A stretch of 64,000 bases of DNA from positions 1 to 64,000 of the forward strand of contig NZ_JADJNN010000001.1 in assembly GCF_016714285.1 (NCBI RefSeq), given 5' to 3'. Source of the DNA: Nannocystis sp. Lineage in GTDB: Bacteria; Myxococcota_A; Polyangia; Nannocystales; Nannocystaceae. The translations under genes and the position numbers were made by a program. Positions 60,279-64,000 of the stretch are shown here, in pieces. The stretch's first letter is position 1. Every line of letters begins with the position of its first letter. Below the pieces are notes generated by a model, which was given only the letters and a program-made list of their open reading frames with translations, did not search any database and had not been told where the DNA came from.

Positions 60279-60856
60279 TTGGCCCTCGTCATGAAGGTGG
60301 CGACTGGGCGATCGGCGACCGCGCGCCGCTCGTCGAGGCGGAGGATCCGGGCCACATAAGCCACGCTCAGCTTGTAGTCGGTCGGCAGGGAGTCGAACAC
60401 CCGCATCAGGTTCTCTGTCGAGATGTCCTCGATGCCGATCTGCAGGGCGTCGCCGACGGCCCAGGCGCCGGCAGGGTGGAGGAGCGGGCCGCTCAGGATC
60501 GGCTGGGCATCGAGGCACTGCATGGCACACCCGAGAATACGGGCCTCATGATCGGCGTTCTCGGCCCACGGGGTCATCAGGATGTGCAGGTCGAGCGGCA
60601 GGCGGGCCCGCCCGTCCTGGGCGCTGACCGCCGACCAGGCGGCCCGCATCGCCTTGTTGACATCGACGCGATAGATCAGCAGCGAGAGCGCCGGAGGCTC
60701 GATGATGCTGCCCTGAACGGTGGTATCGAGGTCGGCAGTGCGTGCCAGGACCGCGTGGGTGGTCTTGTGAGGGACCGGACGGACCTCCTCGAACGCGGCG
60801 TTTAGCAGCATCTCGATGCTGCGCGCCACAACCGAGATCGAGTCAAAGTCCGCCAA
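60275..60856 (-). CDS. DUF4255 protein (Pvc16-like cap/terminator)
   Basis: 193 residues. 'DFDSISVVARSIEMLLNAAF' and 'LSLLIYRVDVNKAMRAAWSA' with 'LDLHILMTPWAENADHEARI' match DUF4255, the N-terminal domain of Pvc16-type tube terminators. The start is TTG 60856 with AGGGA just upstream; no ATG is available in frame. It is the first gene of the long minus-strand eCIS run. Confidence 0.87.
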   Translation of the reverse strand: MADFDSISVVARSIEMLLNAAFEEVRPVPHKTTHAVLARTADLDTTVQGSIIEPPALSLLIYRVDVNKAMRAAWSAVSAQDGRARLPLDLHILMTPWAENADHEARILGCAMQCLDAQPILSGPLLHPAGAWAVGDALQIGIEDISTENLMRVFDSLPTDYKLSVAYVARILRLDERRAVADRPVATFMTRAK

Positions 60857-61236
60857 TTTCCCTGCCGTTCATGTTGTCTCTGCGCAATCGCAGACAGCCT
60901 ACAGGTAGAGCAGTTCGCTGCGGCATGTCAACGCGAATCGCAGCAAGAATAGCCGCGTAATGGTCTGGTGATTCTATAATAGCCCAATTTTTGAGGGTAT
61001 GCCGGTGATTCCCAGGCGTAACAGGACACGATTCCTACAGAACAATGTTTACACTGATGGATGATGGATATTGAAACACGTACCATGTGTAGTGATGTCT
61101 TCGAACCCCAATTCGATCAGGCGTCGTGAGGATTCGATCTCCGCGCTGCGAACTGGACATCCACTGCCCGGCCGGCTACGTAGGTTTGCGGCGACCTGGC
61201 TCAGGCGCCGATGAGGTGCACGATCGGAGCGGACTC
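60857..61236. promoter_or_regulatory. AT-rich intergenic region upstream of the eCIS run
   Basis: 380 bases, the most AT-rich stretch of the right half ('attctataatagcccaattt', about 60971-60990, and more at 61041-61085). It separates the end of drmC from the first eCIS gene and must contain the eCIS promoter if the operon is transcribed from here. No specific operator or terminator hairpin could be defined by eye. Confidence 0.5.
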
Positions 61237-62079
61237 TCAATGGTGAGGGTCGCTGCCGTGGATCTGCAGCAGGGCCGTGGCGCAGGTGGGGGCGTCGAAC
61301 TGGGCGGTGAGGTCGCGGGCGAGGGCGGGGTCTTGGAGGAGGAGGCCGGCCTCGAGGTTGCGCTGCTGACCGGCTTGCGTGAAGTTGGCGGAGGTCAGGA
61401 AGACCTGGGACTCGTCGACGATGACGCACTTGGCGTGGAGGATGGCGCGCTGGGTCGGGTCGGGGTGGAGGCTGCGGGGGTCGTAGTAGAGGTCAGGGAG
61501 GCGCTTGCCCGGCCACAGGTGGGTGGTGAAGTGGTGGCGGAAGCGGTTGACGAAGTACGCGGCGTCGCGGTCCGGGTATCTGGGGGCGTCCTTGCGCTCG
61601 ACGTTGGCGAAGATGCGGACGGCGAGCCGGGGATTCGCGTCCATGGCGGCGGCGAGGGGGCGCCAGAGGGCCTGGGCGTGCTGCAGGGCCTCGCCCTCGC
61701 GGGCGCGGTCGAAGGCGTAGTTGGCGATGAGGACGCTGTGGCGGGCTGCGCTGCACAGGTCGCGGATGACGACGGCGGTGTCGCGCGGGGAGGTGCCGGG
61801 GGCGTCGGGGCCGCTCCAGACGAGCTCGGTGCGCTCGGCGGAATGTTGCTGGTGGCGGCGCTCGCTAGCGAGGGTGCGCAGGAGCAGGGCGGCCTGGGCG
61901 GCGGTGAAGTGTTGCGATTCGAGGGCGGCGAGTTCGCGCAGGGTCTCGTCGGTGGCGGCCTCGGGGACGTGGCGGCGGACGGCGCTGCGGGTGAAGGGTG
62001 CTCGCAGGCGGCCGGCCTCGAGCGCGGCCGCGAGGTCGTCCAGCGTGGTCGGGCCGAGGCTGGGGAGCATCACTGGCAT
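61237..62079 (-). CDS. drmC: DISARM protein DrmC (phospholipase D-like)
   Basis: 280 residues from ATG 62079. 'HSVLIANYAFDRAREGEALQ' and the HKD motif 'LHAKCVIVDESQVFLTSANF', followed by 'TQAGQQRNLEAGLLLQ', mark a PLD-superfamily nuclease-like protein of the DrmC type. N-terminal 'LDDLAAALEAGRLRAPFTRS' and 'TDETLRELAALESQHFTAAQ' are also typical. DrmC is an accessory protein of DISARM, a multi-gene anti-phage system with a methylase and the DrmA helicase. The upstream drmB ends 34 bases before it. Confidence 0.88.
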   Translation of the reverse strand: MPVMLPSLGPTTLDDLAAALEAGRLRAPFTRSAVRRHVPEAATDETLRELAALESQHFTAAQAALLLRTLASERRHQQHSAERTELVWSGPDAPGTSPRDTAVVIRDLCSAARHSVLIANYAFDRAREGEALQHAQALWRPLAAAMDANPRLAVRIFANVERKDAPRYPDRDAAYFVNRFRHHFTTHLWPGKRLPDLYYDPRSLHPDPTQRAILHAKCVIVDESQVFLTSANFTQAGQQRNLEAGLLLQDPALARDLTAQFDAPTCATALLQIHGSDPHH

Positions 62080-62113
62080 TTGTCGCCCGGGGATCGTGGC
62101 GCTGGCAAGCGGC

Positions 62114-63978
62114 TCACGGGTCGACGAAGAACTCGGCGCCGAGCTCGTCGACGGTGGCGACCACGAGCGCGCGATCGAGCAGCTCATTGCGGCGCTCGCA
62201 GGAGGGCTCGGCGATGAGCAGGCAGCCGTGGCAGGCGGCGCCGTGGAGGAAGCGCTCCTCGTGGCGATCGTCGGGGCGATGCTGGGCGCAGATCGGGTCG
62301 TTGGAGCAGAGGCGGCCGAGCTCGAGGGCGGTGGCGAGGTAATGCTCGATGCGCTTGCCGACTGCGACGAGGCCGCCGAGGGTGCCCTCGGAGCCGGGGG
62401 TGCCGGTGTAGAGCAGGATGCCGTGGCCCGCCGCGCCGGCGTAGACGCGCTCGGAGATGGCGGTCGCGGCATATCCACACTCGAGCGCGACGGCCTGGAT
62501 CAGCAGGTGGGCGAGCGAGTGGAGCATGAGGTAGGGGAGGCCAGGGAACTTGGCGTTGTCGAGGCGACGGGCGCCGGCCCAGGCGTCGAAGCCCTTGAGG
62601 AGCTGGTCGCCGCGCGCCTGGACGCGATCGCGGCGGAGCCAGGCGGCGATGGCGTCGTTGCTGAAGCCGAGGAACACGCCCTCGCCGCGGTTCTCGACGG
62701 CGGGGACCCACGTGGGCTCGCGCGAGAGGGCGGCCGGGCGCACGTCGAGGGTGAGCTCGCCGTCGATGTCGGGCATGACGGCCTCGAAGCGGGTGAAGCC
62801 GATCTGGGCGACGACCTCGCGCAGCTTGTGGACGAGCACGACGCGATCGAGGCGGCCTCGCAGGCCGGCGCGAGCTGGCCGAGCGGGCGGGCGCGGGCGT
62901 AGAAGTCGCTGGCCGGCTCCTCTTCGTGGGCGGCCTCGGGTTCGCAGGCGAGCAGGGTCTCGAGCTCGGCGACCTTGATCTTCTTGTCGGGCTCGAAGCC
63001 GCGGCGGCGGCGCTCGACCTCGGCCCAGATGTCGGCGTCTTTCAATGCGCCGAGCTTGCTCGAGACCTTCGGCTTGTTCTTGCGGCGGAGCTTGATCAGC
63101 TCGTCGATATCGTCGACGTAGGCGAGCTCGTCGTCCCACAATGCGTCGACGGCCTTGCGCACGGCCTCGTCGGCCTCGGGCAGGGAGATGACGCGCATGA
63201 CCTGGGCGAAGTAGGCGTTGCTGGCCGAGCGGACCAGCAGGCGGCTCCACTCGGGTTCGTCGCTGTCCTTGGCCTTGCAGGGCTCCTGGGCGTTGCGGCC
63301 GAGCCAGGGGCGGTCGCCGTGGCAGCGGCCGAGGACGCGGCTCTCGGGCAGCTTGGCGTCGGCGAGCGGACGGCGCGCGCCGGTGGCCTCGCAGCGAATG
63401 TAGATATCGCCGAGGTCGCCGCCGGTGCCGCCCTCGTCGATCCAGAGGCGGGCGCGGGCCTGGGGGGCGTCGCCGGCGTGGACGAAGCGATACCAGTCGA
63501 TGTCGCTGATGTGGCCATTGCGGCAGGCCTGGACGAATCTCACCGGGACGACGGGGATCTTCTTGCCGTTATGTAAGTAGTGGCTGCCGCCGTCGAGGGC
63601 GCGCCAGTGGACCAGGGGGCGCGTGCGGTACTGTTTGCCGGTGTGATCGCGGTGGGTGACGCCGTCGACCTGGCCGACGAACCACGCGGGGAACACGAAG
63701 CAGGTCATGCCGGCGCGCGGGGAGGCGGGGTCGCCGTCGTCGACGGGCGGGGTGTACATCGGCACGCGCTCGCCCTCGGGGAGGCCGAGCTGTTTGGCGA
63801 TGCTGGCCTCGAGGCGCTTCTCGTGCACGGGCTGGCGGCCCTGCTCGGTCCAGTGCTCGAGGCCGCCGACTAAGACGGAGTGGAGCGGGAGGTCGACCAT
63901 GGCGCCGGGGCCGAAGGTGCTGACGACCTGGCTGCGGCGGATCTGGCCGGAGACGGGGGCCTTGCGGGGCTTGCTCAT
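62114..63978 (-). CDS. drmB: DISARM protein DrmB (DUF1998), frameshifted
   Basis: About 620 residues from ATG 63978. 'IRRSQVVSTFGPGAMVDLP' is the diagnostic N-terminus; 'GMTCFVFPAWFVGQV' and 'ALDGGSHYLHNGKKIPVVPV' follow. An indel near 62865 shifts the frame; the continuation holds 'VLVHKLREVVAQIGFTR', 'LPYLMLHSLAHLLIQAVALE' and the DUF1998 part with paired Cys ('LCSNDPICAQH', 'GAACHGCLLIAEPSCERRNE'). DrmB works with the DrmA helicase. Only one indel interrupts an otherwise conserved protein. Confidence 0.9.
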
Positions 63979-64000
63979 GGCTGGGTGTCCTCGAGGTCGC
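63975..64000 (-). CDS. last codons of upstream gene, presumably drmA
   Basis: In the frame overlapping the drmB start (ATGA), the final bases read 'DLEDTQP' and stop at TGA 63977-63975. In DISARM loci the SWI2/SNF2-type helicase gene drmA lies directly upstream of drmB, so this is probably its end. The evidence is position plus the overlap only. Confidence 0.35.

Overview
The window reads as chromosomal DNA of a myxobacterium (phylum Myxococcota). The evidence is very high GC with strong GC3 bias, Ser/Thr kinase-TPR and FHA-sigma54 regulators, and two giant secreted proteins built from the 'myxo' Cys-rich CGDG...CDDGN repeats plus RCC1 repeats. No rRNA, tRNA or CRISPR array was recognised. 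Genus cannot be set from the sequence alone.

Layout. 0-4.1 kb: a metallophosphoesterase, a small coupled ORF and the N-terminus of a caspase-like protein (minus strand), divergent from an FHA/sigma54 activator, which converges on an ECF-type sigma factor. 4.2-18.6 kb (plus strand): a Ser/Thr kinase-TPR protein, a membrane-anchored TPR protein, a CHAT protease fused to a SIR2-like domain, a translationally coupled nSTAND1-WD40 protein, a second copy of the caspase-like protein, and a DUF2589 cluster. This looks like a peptidase/STAND conflict or cell-death module with its own signalling genes. 18.6-31.4 kb: a Pro/Gly repeat protein, a duplicated gene fragment, a SET-domain protein, two tandem RCC1/Cys-repeat exported proteins, a tyrosine recombinase with a truncated gene beside it, and an Lnt-like nitrilase that appears fused to a caspase-like domain. 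31.8-37.1 kb: a patch of visibly lower GC with a DUF218 protein, a large toxin-like protein and a DUF4157 (eCIS core domain) protein. 37.1-60.9 kb (all minus strand): an extracellular contractile injection system (eCIS) with DUF4255 protein, two sheaths, two tubes, tube-initiator/CIS-tube protein, DUF5908 peptide, gpD-like hub, spike, gp25, baseplate J, tail protein I-like protein, probable tape measure, AAA+ ATPase, two paralogous long accessory proteins and a C-terminal muramidase. 61.2-64 kb: DISARM drmC and drmB, with the last codons of an upstream gene, presumably drmA, at the right edge.

How it fits together. The eCIS genes overlap or abut by a few bases from 60.9 to 37.1 kb and probably form one operon. 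The DUF4157 protein and the toxin-like protein follow in the same direction and are the best cargo candidates. The CHAT/STAND pair, the caspase-like paralogs and DISARM make the window look like a combined offence and immunity island.

Caution. Many genes outside the eCIS core carry single-base frameshifts, often in homopolymers and inside invariant motifs. These look like sequence errors rather than decay, yet 42.5-60.9 kb has none. Coordinates given for broken genes span all fragments, and protein lengths are approximate.
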